Both the position numbers and the translations under genes were made by a program. DNA of 17,421 nucleotides. Origin: JAZDLC01 sp043802345 (GTDB taxonomy: Bacteria > Planctomycetota > B15-G4 > JADJEK01). The first letter of the stretch is position 1, and the number at the start of each line of letters is the position of its first letter. Of the stretch, positions 1 to 6,881 are shown one piece after another. The notes beneath the pieces were generated by a model, which was not told the DNA's origin, made no database searches, and saw only the letters and a list, made by a program, of their open reading frames with translations. The stretch lies in assembly GCA_043802345.1 (NCBI GenBank), contig JAZDLC010000269.1:1-17421 (forward strand), read 5' to 3'.

Positions 1-950
1 TCCATCAGATCCGCCACCCGCTCGCCGATCCGGGCGACTTCCAACTCCCCCGCGGGCCGGGAATGAAGCGCCAGGAAGACTCCCTCGATGACCGCGCCTG
101 AATTGACCAGGAAGTCGGGCGCGTACCAGATCCGGCGTCTCCAGAGTTCCTCCCCCGTGCCCTCCCCGGTCAGGATCCGGTTGGCACCGCCGACGATCGC
201 CCGGCAACGCAGCCGCCCGGCCGCCTCCCGATCGATCACGCCCCCGACGGCGCACGGTGAGAGCACCGGCGCGGAGGTATCGAGAACCTGGTCCGGAGAG
301 ACCAGAGAGACGCCGGGCAGTTCGAGGGCCCTCCCTACCGCCTCCCTCGAAGTGTCGGCCACTACCGGTCTGGCTCCCCTGTTCACCAGCCTGCGGACGA
401 GAGACAATCCGATGTCCCCCACACCCTGAACCGCGACCGCGAGGCCGTTCAGGTCTTCGCTCCCGATCCTCGGACCGAGCGCCTCGATCGCCGCCAGAAG
501 ACCAACAGCCACCGAGTCGGCCAGCCCCTCCAGGATCTCCGGGGCGACGATGTACCCTGTCCGGGACTGGATCGCGCGCACGTCATCCGGAGTCGCGCCC
601 AGGTCGCCCGCAGTCCGGAACTGACCGCCGAGACCCTGGATGAAATCGCCCAGAACCCCGCAGGCCGCCGCCCGGTCGATCAGCCTGTCCGCGCGCACCA
701 CCGCCTTGCCGCCGCCCGCATCCAGGCCAGCCAGGGCGCACTTCCAGGCCATCTGTCGCGCCAGCCCGACGGCATCCTCCCGGGCCGCGGCCGCATCCGG
801 ATACGACCGAAAGCGAATTCCCCCGAAGGCCGGCCCCAGGCTCAGGTCGTACAGCACCAGGAACGCATCCAGACCGCTTGCCGCGTCGGTGATGTGGTGG
901 ATTGCCGCGGGCGATCCGGCTTCCGGCTGGGTCGATTGGTGCGTGCTCAT
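1..950 (-). CDS. Leu/Phe/Val/Glu dehydrogenase family protein, C-terminus cut by window edge
   Basis: An NAD(P)-dependent amino acid dehydrogenase that would oxidatively deaminate an amino acid to its 2-oxo acid in the cytoplasm. 316 residues are visible; leucine dehydrogenases have about 360, so roughly the last 45 lie outside. Seen: substrate-binding segment MAWKCALAGLDAGGGKAVV with the two conserved lysines K70 and K82 (12 apart, as in leucine dehydrogenase), AGDLGAT with Asp116, the Rossmann motif GVGDIG near residue 176 followed by an acidic strand end (VVADTS), and SPCAVGG...VGGANRIL, matching the family's PCAxG...GxANN segment. The start ATG at 950 is chosen; an in-frame ATG at 956 is possible, and neither has a clear Shine-Dalgarno. 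The substrate (Leu, Val, Phe or other) cannot be decided. It is divergent from the HEAT lipoprotein gene. The family call is sure. Confidence 0.9.
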   Translation of the reverse strand, partial: MSTHQSTQPEAGSPAAIHHITDAASGLDAFLVLYDLSLGPAFGGIRFRSYPDAAAAREDAVGLARQMAWKCALAGLDAGGGKAVVRADRLIDRAAACGVLGDFIQGLGGQFRTAGDLGATPDDVRAIQSRTGYIVAPEILEGLADSVAVGLLAAIEALGPRIGSEDLNGLAVAVQGVGDIGLSLVRRLVNRGARPVVADTSREAVGRALELPGVSLVSPDQVLDTSAPVLSPCAVGGVIDREAAGRLRCRAIVGGANRILTGEGTGEELWRRRIWYAPDFLVNSGAVIEGVFLALHSRPAGELEVARIGERVADLM

Positions 951-1096
951 GGACATCGATGGGGAAGGGGGTTTAGTCTGGAATGGTAGCGAACCTGCAG
1001 TTTTGAAGGAAGCTGACCCGGCCGGGAATCGTCCACTCGCACGTAGCCTCCATGGAACCGATGCCGCCCGAACCGGGCGGCAACCGTACAGAGCGA

Positions 1097-2143
1097 ATGA
1101 AAGCACTACTGACGCAACGCGGACCTGTCCTGATCCTGGCTCTCGGGTTCCTCGGCTGTGGCATTCTTCCCGGCGATGGTCCAGCCGGGTCTGCCTTGAC
1201 CGACGAGGAAATGGAGTACCAGCGGCAACTGGCCTTCTCCGAGCAAGCCCCCAATACCGATCGGGGGCGCGCGGAGTTGGTGATGCGGCTGGACCAGAAT
1301 CTGCTGCACTGGAACCGCGGAAATGTGGAACAGTTCGGCTCAGAGGATCGGAAGCTGGTCGACAACCTCGAAGAGGTCTTGCAGCGGACCGTCTATCTCA
1401 ATTTCGAGACCGTGCTGAGGGTGCTGGAGACCGGTGAGCCGAACCAGAAGGCCATCGCGGCGGCGGCCATCGGGTTTGCCCGCCTGAGGGAGCCCGCCGA
1501 TCCGGAGGAGCGCCGCCTGTTCCTGGCCCGCTGGCCGCAACTCTATCCGAGAGCCGTCAGCACCCTCGTCCGCTTGCTCGATGCGGAAGAGCCGTACCTG
1601 GTGCAGAACTGTCTGCTCGGCCTTTGGAAGCTCGGCGATCCGACCACTCCGACCGACCCGATCATTGCGCTGCTGACCAGGCCCGAGGAGGACATCCGGG
1701 CCAACGCGGTGCTGGCGCTCTCCACGATCCTGACCCCGGAGACCGGCGAACCGGCGATCTCCGCGCTGATCAACGCGCTCTACGACCAGAAACCGAAGGT
1801 CCGGGCCCACGCGGTCACCGCGGTCGCCGCCATCCGGAACCAGAGTGCCGCCGGCCGGCTGGCCCAACTCCTCGACGACCGGTATCTGCTGGTCCAGGCC
1901 AACGCGGCCCAGGCGTTGGGGAAGCTCGGAGACGTGAAGAATTGCGAGTACCTGCTGAAGCGGCTCGAGCGGCTGCTGCGGGACACGCCGGACGGCGAGT
2001 TTCGAGAGCTGACCGACCTCGACCGCCGGCGGGACTTCGTCGCGACACATCTGATCGCCTCCCTGGAACTCCTTTCCGGCCAGCGCCATGGTGATGACAT
2101 CGAGAAGTGGCGCAATTGGTGGCTCGAGGAGCGGCCGAGGTAG
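1097..2143 (+). CDS. HEAT-repeat lipoprotein
   Basis: A 348-residue protein with a type II signal peptide: MKALLTQRG, a hydrophobic stretch, then lipobox-like FLGC with Cys21 as the likely lipidated residue. It would be anchored to the inner or outer membrane facing the periplasm. The mature part (about residues 90-300) is made of tandem alpha-helical HEAT/PBS-type units, for example DIRANAVLALSTIL, KVRAHAVTAVAAIRN and LVQANAAQALGKLGD, each about 30-35 residues with the typical A-x-x-A-L pattern. Such solenoids are protein-binding scaffolds; no enzymatic motif is seen. ATG 1097 is chosen because it gives a clean signal peptide; an in-frame ATG at 1052 would put 15 polar residues in front. The binding partner is unknown. 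It is followed by a possible small ORF and a strong hairpin. Confidence 0.85.
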   Translation: MKALLTQRGPVLILALGFLGCGILPGDGPAGSALTDEEMEYQRQLAFSEQAPNTDRGRAELVMRLDQNLLHWNRGNVEQFGSEDRKLVDNLEEVLQRTVYLNFETVLRVLETGEPNQKAIAAAAIGFARLREPADPEERRLFLARWPQLYPRAVSTLVRLLDAEEPYLVQNCLLGLWKLGDPTTPTDPIIALLTRPEEDIRANAVLALSTILTPETGEPAISALINALYDQKPKVRAHAVTAVAAIRNQSAAGRLAQLLDDRYLLVQANAAQALGKLGDVKNCEYLLKRLERLLRDTPDGEFRELTDLDRRRDFVATHLIASLELLSGQRHGDDIEKWRNWWLEERPR

Positions 2144-2171
2144 GGACTCTCGCCTCTGGCGCAGGAAAGCG

Positions 2172-2273
2172 GTGTCACTGGCGCGGTCCCTGGCCTCCGG
2201 GAAGGTCACTCTGTTCACCGAATCAGTCTTCCGGGAGATGACCCGGCTGGCGGATCACGCAAAAGACCGCTGA
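2172..2273 (+). CDS. possible 33-residue small ORF
   Basis: A GTG-started ORF 28 nt after the stop of the HEAT lipoprotein gene, preceded by AGGAA about 4 nt upstream. The predicted peptide starts MSLARSLASGKVTLFTES and ends with a charged amphipathic stretch (REMTRLADHAKDR). Its TGA stop lies inside the left arm of the 19-bp hairpin at 2267-2312. No family is recognised. The frame stays open further upstream into the lipoprotein gene, so it may be chance; the Shine-Dalgarno-like site and the position in the same direction are the only support. Confidence 0.22.
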   Translation: MSLARSLASGKVTLFTESVFREMTRLADHAKDR

Positions 2274-2312
2274 GGAAGGCAGGAACACCAGGATTCCTGC
2301 CTTCCTCAGCGG
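2267..2312. terminator. perfect 19-bp inverted repeat between convergent genes (bidirectional terminator candidate)
   Basis: The arms 2267-2285 and 2294-2312 are exact reverse complements (left arm begins CCGCTGAGGAAGG) around an 8-nt loop. It lies between the plus-strand lipoprotein/small ORF and the minus-strand kinase, whose stop is at 2355. Read on the minus strand the stem is followed by TCTTTTG, a short T-rich tail; on the plus strand there is no T tract. It is most likely a terminator for the kinase transcript, possibly for both. Confidence 0.65.
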
Positions 2313-2354
2313 AATCGAAGAACGTCACCTTCGCGGCGCGACGCCTTCAGCGAA

Positions 2355-3200
2355 TCATCCTCTCCTCACCCCGGAGAGCCACCAAGAAACCCTGTGAAAC
2401 GGGAGTCCCCGCCGGAACGAGACCGCCACCTGCTGAAACAGCGATTGCCAATCGCGCGGCCGGTACCCTTTCAGGAACCGGACCAGATCGGTCATTCGCA
2501 AACGCTCCGGCACCAGACCCCGCTTCACCGCGCTGCGGTAGAGGCGGGCCAGATTCGCGGCGGCCCGACGCTCTGACCTGTCTCCCCGGCGGCTCCGGCC
2601 GAGATCGAGCAGGTGCACCCGGCCCTGCGCATCCACCAGGAGGTTGCGCAGGTTCAGGTCCTGGTGGATCACCCCCACCTGGTGCATGGCCGCCACCTGC
2701 CGGCCCGCGGCCGCCAGGACCTGTCCTCGCTCCCTGGGCGCACGCTCCACCAGGAGCCAGTCCATCAGGTCGCAGGCGGACGCCACCAGAGATGTCATCA
2801 GCTCTACACGAGCCAGGCCGAAACGACGCTCGAGGCGCGCACCCAGCACCGCCGGCGTAAGGACCTGCTCCTCCCGGAGCAACTCGACCACGAGAATCTC
2901 GCGCAGCGCCCGCTCGGGCCGGGTCAGATCGAAGAACAGGCGGCCCAGCCAGCCGCCCCTCCTGAGGCGCTTGACCAGCAGCGGATCCGGGTAGCCAGAA
3001 AGACAAACCTGGATCAGCGGCCTCCGCCCGCCCCCGACGTCACCGAGCCGCTCTCCCCACCTCTCCGGCGGCACGCCATCCAGCGCTCCCGCCTCGGTGA
3101 GCAGGGGCAGCAGACCGGCCCTGGCCACCAGGCGGAATCTGCCGCGGCTCGCCTCTTCATATCCATCCGGAAGCGCTTTGCCCCGCATGCTGGGAATCAT
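2355..3200 (-). CDS. Kdo/WaaP-family lipopolysaccharide kinase-like protein
   Basis: A 281-residue protein kinase-fold enzyme resembling 3-deoxy-D-manno-octulosonic acid kinase (KdkA) and WaaP, which phosphorylate inner-core LPS sugars at the cytoplasmic face of the inner membrane. Seen: LLVKRLRRGGWLGRL with the likely ATP-binding Lys77 and the family's RGG segment; RALREILVVELL with Glu101 (helix C glutamate); the catalytic loop HQDLNLRNLLV with Asp181 and Asn186; and metal-binding LLDLGRS with Asp199. All core catalytic residues are present. Start ATG 3200 is chosen for AGGCAGGA just upstream; ATG 3188 and an upstream ATG at 3254 are in frame, but the latter would overlap the divergent gene. 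It is head-to-head with a heptosyltransferase-like gene 45 nt away, which supports a role in LPS core. The exact sugar acceptor is unknown. Confidence 0.85.
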   Translation of the reverse strand: MIPSMRGKALPDGYEEASRGRFRLVARAGLLPLLTEAGALDGVPPERWGERLGDVGGGRRPLIQVCLSGYPDPLLVKRLRRGGWLGRLFFDLTRPERALREILVVELLREEQVLTPAVLGARLERRFGLARVELMTSLVASACDLMDWLLVERAPRERGQVLAAAGRQVAAMHQVGVIHQDLNLRNLLVDAQGRVHLLDLGRSRRGDRSERRAAANLARLYRSAVKRGLVPERLRMTDLVRFLKGYRPRDWQSLFQQVAVSFRRGLPFHRVSWWLSGVRRG

Positions 3201-3245
3201 ACAGTCCTGCCTGGAAACGCCCTCCGGGACCGGGAGAATGAGGGA

Positions 3246-4313
3246 GTGAATCAACGGATTCTGATCATTCGACTTTCCGCCCTGGGCGACATCATCAACA
3301 CCCTGCCGGTGGTCCCGCTCCTGAGGAGGTATTGCCCCGACCTCGCCATCGATTGGGTGGTCGAGGACCGGTTCCAGGATTTCGTGAAGCTGGTGGATGG
3401 CGTTGACCAGTGCATTCCCTTCCCCCGCCAGAGTGCCCGCCCCACTCCCTCGGGCCTGAAGGCCCTGCTCTCACATCGGTCCAACCTGAGAGGTAGGAGC
3501 TACCTTGCCGCCATTGATTTCCAGGGGAATCTCAAGGGGGCGATCCACCTCTTCTTCGCCAGGGCCGGCAGGAAGATCGGCCTGGAGCGGGCCGCATCCC
3601 GGGAGGGGGCCCATCTCTTCGCCAGAGAGAGGGTTCTCCCTCCGGAAGGGTGCCACCGGGCGGAGCGCGCGCTGGCTCTCCTCCGGCCCATCTGCGATTC
3701 CATTCCCGAGCCACTTTCCGGCAACGGCCTTGGCGAGGCGTTGCGGCCGCGGATTCTCGAAGACCCTCTGTCCGCCCAGTCGGTGGAGCAGCGACTCACG
3801 CAACTCCGAACGGACACCGGGCCGCTGGTCGTGCTCCACCCGGGGACCAGCAAGTTCGGCGCGTTCAAGCGCTGGCATCCCCGGGGCTTCGGAGAGCTGG
3901 CGCGGCGCCTCTCGACAGAGAGCGGCGCCCTGGTCCTGGTGAGCTACGGGCCGGGAGAGCGACCGCTTGCGCAGGCAGTCGTCGACGCCTCTTCTGGGAG
4001 CGCAAGGTTCTTCGAACCATCTCATGGCCTGCCAGGCCTGGTGGCCTTGCTGCGCCGCGCCGACCTGGTGGTGGCGGCGGACAGCGGCCCGCTCCTGTTG
4101 GCATCCGCCCTCGGCACCAGAACCGTGGCGCTGTTCGGTCCGAAGAACCCCCGAGTCTATGCGCCTCCCTTCGGCGGATGCACGGTCGTACGGCATCCGG
4201 TTCCCTGCTCTCCCTGCTCGCTGAGACGCTGCGAGGATCCGATCTGCATGTCCGGCATCGAACCCGAGCGGGTGTTCCAGGCTGCGCTGCCAGCCTGTCT
4301 CAAGAGCGGTTGA
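3246..4313 (+). CDS. glycosyltransferase family 9 protein (ADP-heptose:LPS heptosyltransferase-like)
   Basis: A 355-residue GT-B fold enzyme of the WaaC/WaaF/RfaQ type, expected to transfer ADP-heptose to the LPS inner core on the cytoplasmic face. Seen: N-terminal ILIIRLSALGDIINTLPVVP, where Asp15 matches the catalytic base of WaaC; LHPGTSKFGAFKRWHP (about 197-212) at the start of the nucleotide-sugar domain; AADSGPLLLASALGTRTVALFGP (split here at 277-299), the donor-binding core; and a C-terminal CSPCSLRRCEDPICM segment common in GT9. The usual DxGxxHL histidine is Leu here. Start GTG 3246 follows GGGAG at 3230-3240; no better ATG exists in frame near the conserved N-terminus. It faces the Kdo-kinase-like gene divergently, suggesting a small LPS core locus. 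Confidence 0.88.
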   Translation: MNQRILIIRLSALGDIINTLPVVPLLRRYCPDLAIDWVVEDRFQDFVKLVDGVDQCIPFPRQSARPTPSGLKALLSHRSNLRGRSYLAAIDFQGNLKGAIHLFFARAGRKIGLERAASREGAHLFARERVLPPEGCHRAERALALLRPICDSIPEPLSGNGLGEALRPRILEDPLSAQSVEQRLTQLRTDTGPLVVLHPGTSKFGAFKRWHPRGFGELARRLSTESGALVLVSYGPGERPLAQAVVDASSGSARFFEPSHGLPGLVALLRRADLVVAADSGPLLLASALGTRTVALFGPKNPRVYAPPFGGCTVVRHPVPCSPCSLRRCEDPICMSGIEPERVFQAALPACLKSG

Positions 4314-4316
4314 CGC

Positions 4317-4340
4317 GCGGTCTCCCGGCGGCCGGACCGC
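4317..4340. terminator. hairpin filling the gap between convergent genes
   Basis: GCGGTC (4317-4322) pairs with GACCGC (4335-4340), with a further CGG/CCG inner stem. It occupies almost all of the 28-nt gap between the stops of the GT9 gene and RNase D. No T tract on either strand, so termination would be intrinsic only weakly or factor-assisted. Confidence 0.4.
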
Positions 4341-4341
4341 C

Positions 4342-5499
4342 TCACTCTGACTGATTGTTCCCGCGAAGGACAGCAAGCAGCTCCTTGCCGTACTCGCGGA
4401 CGCGCCAGGGCTCGAATCCAACCGCCTCCAGGTCCGCCTTCGATTGTGGCCTTCTCAACACGATCTGGTGCAGCATCGTATTCGGCACCACGCGGCCCGG
4501 CTCGACTCCCCTTCTCTCCGAACGGTCTGCTCGCCACCCACGGAGCCGGTCATAGATCCTCTTCTGTTCCCGATCGAGCTGGAACGGCCCTGGAGCGCCG
4601 GACGGCCTTCGCTTCGGCTTCGGCAGGGGGCCTTCCTTCTCGGCCCGGCGGATCAGCGCCAGGATCTTCTTCCCCTGCCGCTGCTTCAGGCGGTCCGAAA
4701 GCCCCCGAATGCGATTCAGCTGAGCCAGGTTCGGCGGCTTGAGTCGCGCGATCTGCTCGAGAGCGTGGTTGGGGCAGACCCGGAACGGGGCCCGATCCTC
4801 CTCGGAGGCGATCTCTTCGCGAAGCACGAACATGTCCCGCAGCACCCGCCGCCCCACTCCGTCCAGCGTCCGCGCCGCGTCCAGTCGGAAGTAGTCGTCC
4901 GGATCGAACTCCTTCGCCGGATGATTGACCCTTTCAATCCGTGCGAAATCGGACTCTGCCTCTTCCTCGCGACCAAGTTCCCGCAACCGTTCCAGCAACT
5001 GCTCCCGGAGACGCGGCAGGTATCTCACATCCAGGGCCGCGTACTCGATCTGTTCCTGATCGAGAGGCCGCTTGCGCCAGTCGCTACGCTGGTACTTCTT
5101 CTCGATCACCACGCCGTAGAACTCCTCGATCAGCGGCGCCAGACCGGCCTTCCTCAGACCGATGATCGCGGCGGCGGACATCGAATCGAACAGCCCCCTC
5201 ACCTCCAGGCCGCAGTCCTTCCTCAGCAGATCGATGTCATTCTCGCCGGCATGGAAGATGGTCGGGATCCGCTCGTCGAGGAACGGCGCAGCCAGCGGCG
5301 AGAAGTCGTCCAGCGCGAGTGCGTCGATAACCCACTCCTCCCCGAACGCGCCCACCTGAATCACGCAGACCTTCGTCCGGTGAGAGAAGAAGGAATCCTG
5401 CTCCGTATCCACGGAAATGACGTCCGCATGTTCGAGCTCCCGGCCGACCTCCGCCAGCTTTCGTGGCGTATCGACCCAGTGAACAGTGCCTGTCGTCAT
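4342..5499 (-). CDS. rnd: ribonuclease D (3'-5' exonuclease with two HRDC domains)
   Basis: A 385-residue DEDDy exoribonuclease that trims 3' ends of tRNA precursors and other structured RNAs. The exonuclease domain (about 1-200) shows ExoI VDTEQDS (Asp31, Glu33), ExoII IFHAGENDIDLL (Asp88) and ExoIII YAALDVRYL (Tyr153, Asp157), so all metal ligands are present. A first HRDC domain follows (about 225-300, FRVCPNHALEQIARLKPP) and a second more diverged one closes the protein (about 315-385, ending VREYGKELLAVLRG), the standard RNase D layout and length. Start ATG 5499 (MTTGTVHWVD) is chosen because translation from the upstream ATG at 5580 adds 27 Arg/Ser-rich residues not typical of the family. 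The Shine-Dalgarno is weak. It is last in the minus-strand block behind the nuo genes, 157 nt from the CheD-like gene. Confidence 0.93.
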   Translation of the reverse strand: MTTGTVHWVDTPRKLAEVGRELEHADVISVDTEQDSFFSHRTKVCVIQVGAFGEEWVIDALALDDFSPLAAPFLDERIPTIFHAGENDIDLLRKDCGLEVRGLFDSMSAAAIIGLRKAGLAPLIEEFYGVVIEKKYQRSDWRKRPLDQEQIEYAALDVRYLPRLREQLLERLRELGREEEAESDFARIERVNHPAKEFDPDDYFRLDAARTLDGVGRRVLRDMFVLREEIASEEDRAPFRVCPNHALEQIARLKPPNLAQLNRIRGLSDRLKQRQGKKILALIRRAEKEGPLPKPKRRPSGAPGPFQLDREQKRIYDRLRGWRADRSERRGVEPGRVVPNTMLHQIVLRRPQSKADLEAVGFEPWRVREYGKELLAVLRGNNQSE

Positions 5500-5585
5500 C
5501 TGTCTTGCCCGAGAGAGAAAGGAACCGGCTCGCGACCGGGACCGCATGCTACTTGACGCCGGCAGTCGGGGTGCGCACAAAGTGC

Positions 5586-5606
5586 CCCGACGCCTGCCGC
5601 GTCGGG
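5586..5606. terminator. 8-bp perfect hairpin between the CheD-like gene and rnd
   Basis: CCCGACGC (5586-5593) and GCGTCGGG (5599-5606) pair around a CTGCC loop, 51 nt after the CheD-like stop on the minus strand. It could separate that transcript from rnd. There is no T run after it, so its role is uncertain. Confidence 0.35.
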
Positions 5607-5656
5607 TTCGATTACCGGGCTTTGGGGGATCCGCTCGGACCCTGCCGCATCGGCCC

Positions 5657-6136
5657 CTACTCCGCCGCGACGGCCTGGGCCACGCCGATTCCCAGGTCCA
5701 TGATCAGAGTCATCGGGCGGCTCAACCTGCGCAGGCGCCGGCGGGACTTGCCGGCCGGGCCGGCGGGCTGCTCCTCCTGGAACGCCCCCGATGCGACGCT
5801 CAGATCACCGGCAGCGGCGAAGGAGAGCCTGCGCCTGTCCGCTCCCATGTGCACCAGCGACTCTACCAAGGTGGAGAGCGCGGCGTGCCCGTCCCTGAAA
5901 GCGGCCCTCGAGCCGTCCTGAGTGCCACCGTCTTCCTCGTCTCCCACCGACGCAATCATGCCGCCGATTCGCGCCACTGGGTCGAAGACGGCAAACGCGA
6001 ACCCCCGGCGGAGTGGCTCGCTCTCGAAGACCACGTCCTCCCCGCAAGCGACCTTCATTTCTCCCAGGGCGACATGTATTCGCTCGGCGGATCGGGGGTG
6101 ACGGGATGCGTCAGCCGCATCCTTGACTCGAAGCAT
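5657..6136 (-). CDS. CheD-like protein lacking the deamidase active site
   Basis: A 159-residue protein with the overall pattern of CheD, the chemoreceptor glutamine deamidase: IHVALGEMKV near residue 20, the strand AFAVFDPVARIGGM (47-60), and a helix ALSTLVESLVHMGADRRRL like CheD's LVEELxxMGAxxERL. Alignment anchored on the DPVAR...GGM block, from memory of Thermotoga CheD, puts Gly45 where CheD has its catalytic Cys, Ala62 where it has the catalytic His, and Ser39 where it has the Thr. The end is a basic linker (KSRRRLRRLSR) and a short hydrophobic tail. Start ATG 6136 has a very good Shine-Dalgarno (AGGAGAAGCG). It lies 118 nt after nuoI on the same strand, with no other chemotaxis gene in the window. 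I infer a non-enzymatic partner-binding role; the homology is moderate. Confidence 0.6.
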   Translation of the reverse strand: MLRVKDAADASRHPRSAERIHVALGEMKVACGEDVVFESEPLRRGFAFAVFDPVARIGGMIASVGDEEDGGTQDGSRAAFRDGHAALSTLVESLVHMGADRRRLSFAAAGDLSVASGAFQEEQPAGPAGKSRRRLRRLSRPMTLIMDLGIGVAQAVAAE

Positions 6137-6254
6137 CGCTTCTCCTGATGGTCACGGCCTGGGATCGGCAGGATTCGAAACCTCTCATCGGGCGGAGGCA
6201 GCGGGCTCCTTTAGCCCGACCTTCCCAACGCAGTCACGCGCCCGCCAGGACCCG

Positions 6255-6872
6255 TCAGTAGTTCTCGCGATACCGTCTTCTGGCGGCCGGCACGGCCCTG
6301 CCGGCCACACCCGCACCCGGGCCGCCCCGCCCCGGCACGGTGGAGGCGTTCGCCTCCTCCTTCGGGTCGGTCTGGAAGCGTCGGTACGTCTTGCGGATGT
6401 ACTCGAGTCGAGGTTGCAGCTTCGAGGCGGGCGTCAGCAGCCGGTTCAGATCGGCCACCATCGCGGTGCGGGAGGCGCCGACGAGCTCATAATCCTGGCT
6501 CATGACAATCGCCTCCTCGGGACAGGCCTCCTCGCAGTATCCGCACTCGATGCAGCGCAGGTAGTCGATCGTGAACGTCTTCGGCATACGCTCGATCGGC
6601 CGGTCGGTCTCCGTTCCGTGAATCTCGATGGCGTGCGGAGGACAGACGTACTCGCAGAGACCACAGGCCACGCAGCGCGGGTGCCCTTCCTCGTTCATAA
6701 CCAGCACGGGTACGCCGTGCAGCGCGGGCGTCGGAACGAGCTTTACCTCGGGGTAGCACCGGGTGATCTTCTTCTTGAACAGGTTCTTGAACGTGTAGAT
6801 CAGGCCGGAAATCACCGACTTGAAGTAGAAACGTTCGCCGAACGAGAGTGTCCGTTGTTTGACCAGGACCAT
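6255..6872 (-). CDS. nuoI: NADH-quinone oxidoreductase subunit I (two 4Fe-4S clusters)
   Basis: A 205-residue ferredoxin-like subunit of complex I that carries electrons through clusters N6a and N6b toward the N2 cluster in NuoB. Seen: the amphipathic N-terminus GLIYTFKNLFKKKITRCYPE typical of NuoI; the first CxxCxxCxxxC motif with Cys67, 70, 73 and 77; and the second with Cys107, 110, 113 and 117, each followed by P and an A-I pair. A Gly/Ala/Arg-rich tail (about 175-205) exceeds the conserved core. Start ATG 6872 is supported by AAGGTG about 6 nt upstream, overlapping the nuoD stop (9 nt between genes). It is last of four nuo genes in the operon. Confidence 0.95.
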   Translation of the reverse strand: MVLVKQRTLSFGERFYFKSVISGLIYTFKNLFKKKITRCYPEVKLVPTPALHGVPVLVMNEEGHPRCVACGLCEYVCPPHAIEIHGTETDRPIERMPKTFTIDYLRCIECGYCEEACPEEAIVMSQDYELVGASRTAMVADLNRLLTPASKLQPRLEYIRKTYRRFQTDPKEEANASTVPGRGGPGAGVAGRAVPAARRRYRENY

Positions 6873-6881
6873 CGATGCACC

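Noticed and set aside
6202..6218. 6-bp hairpin CGGGCT/AGCCCG between nuoI and the CheD-like gene
   Set aside because: Short stem and no T tract; too weak to call a terminator.
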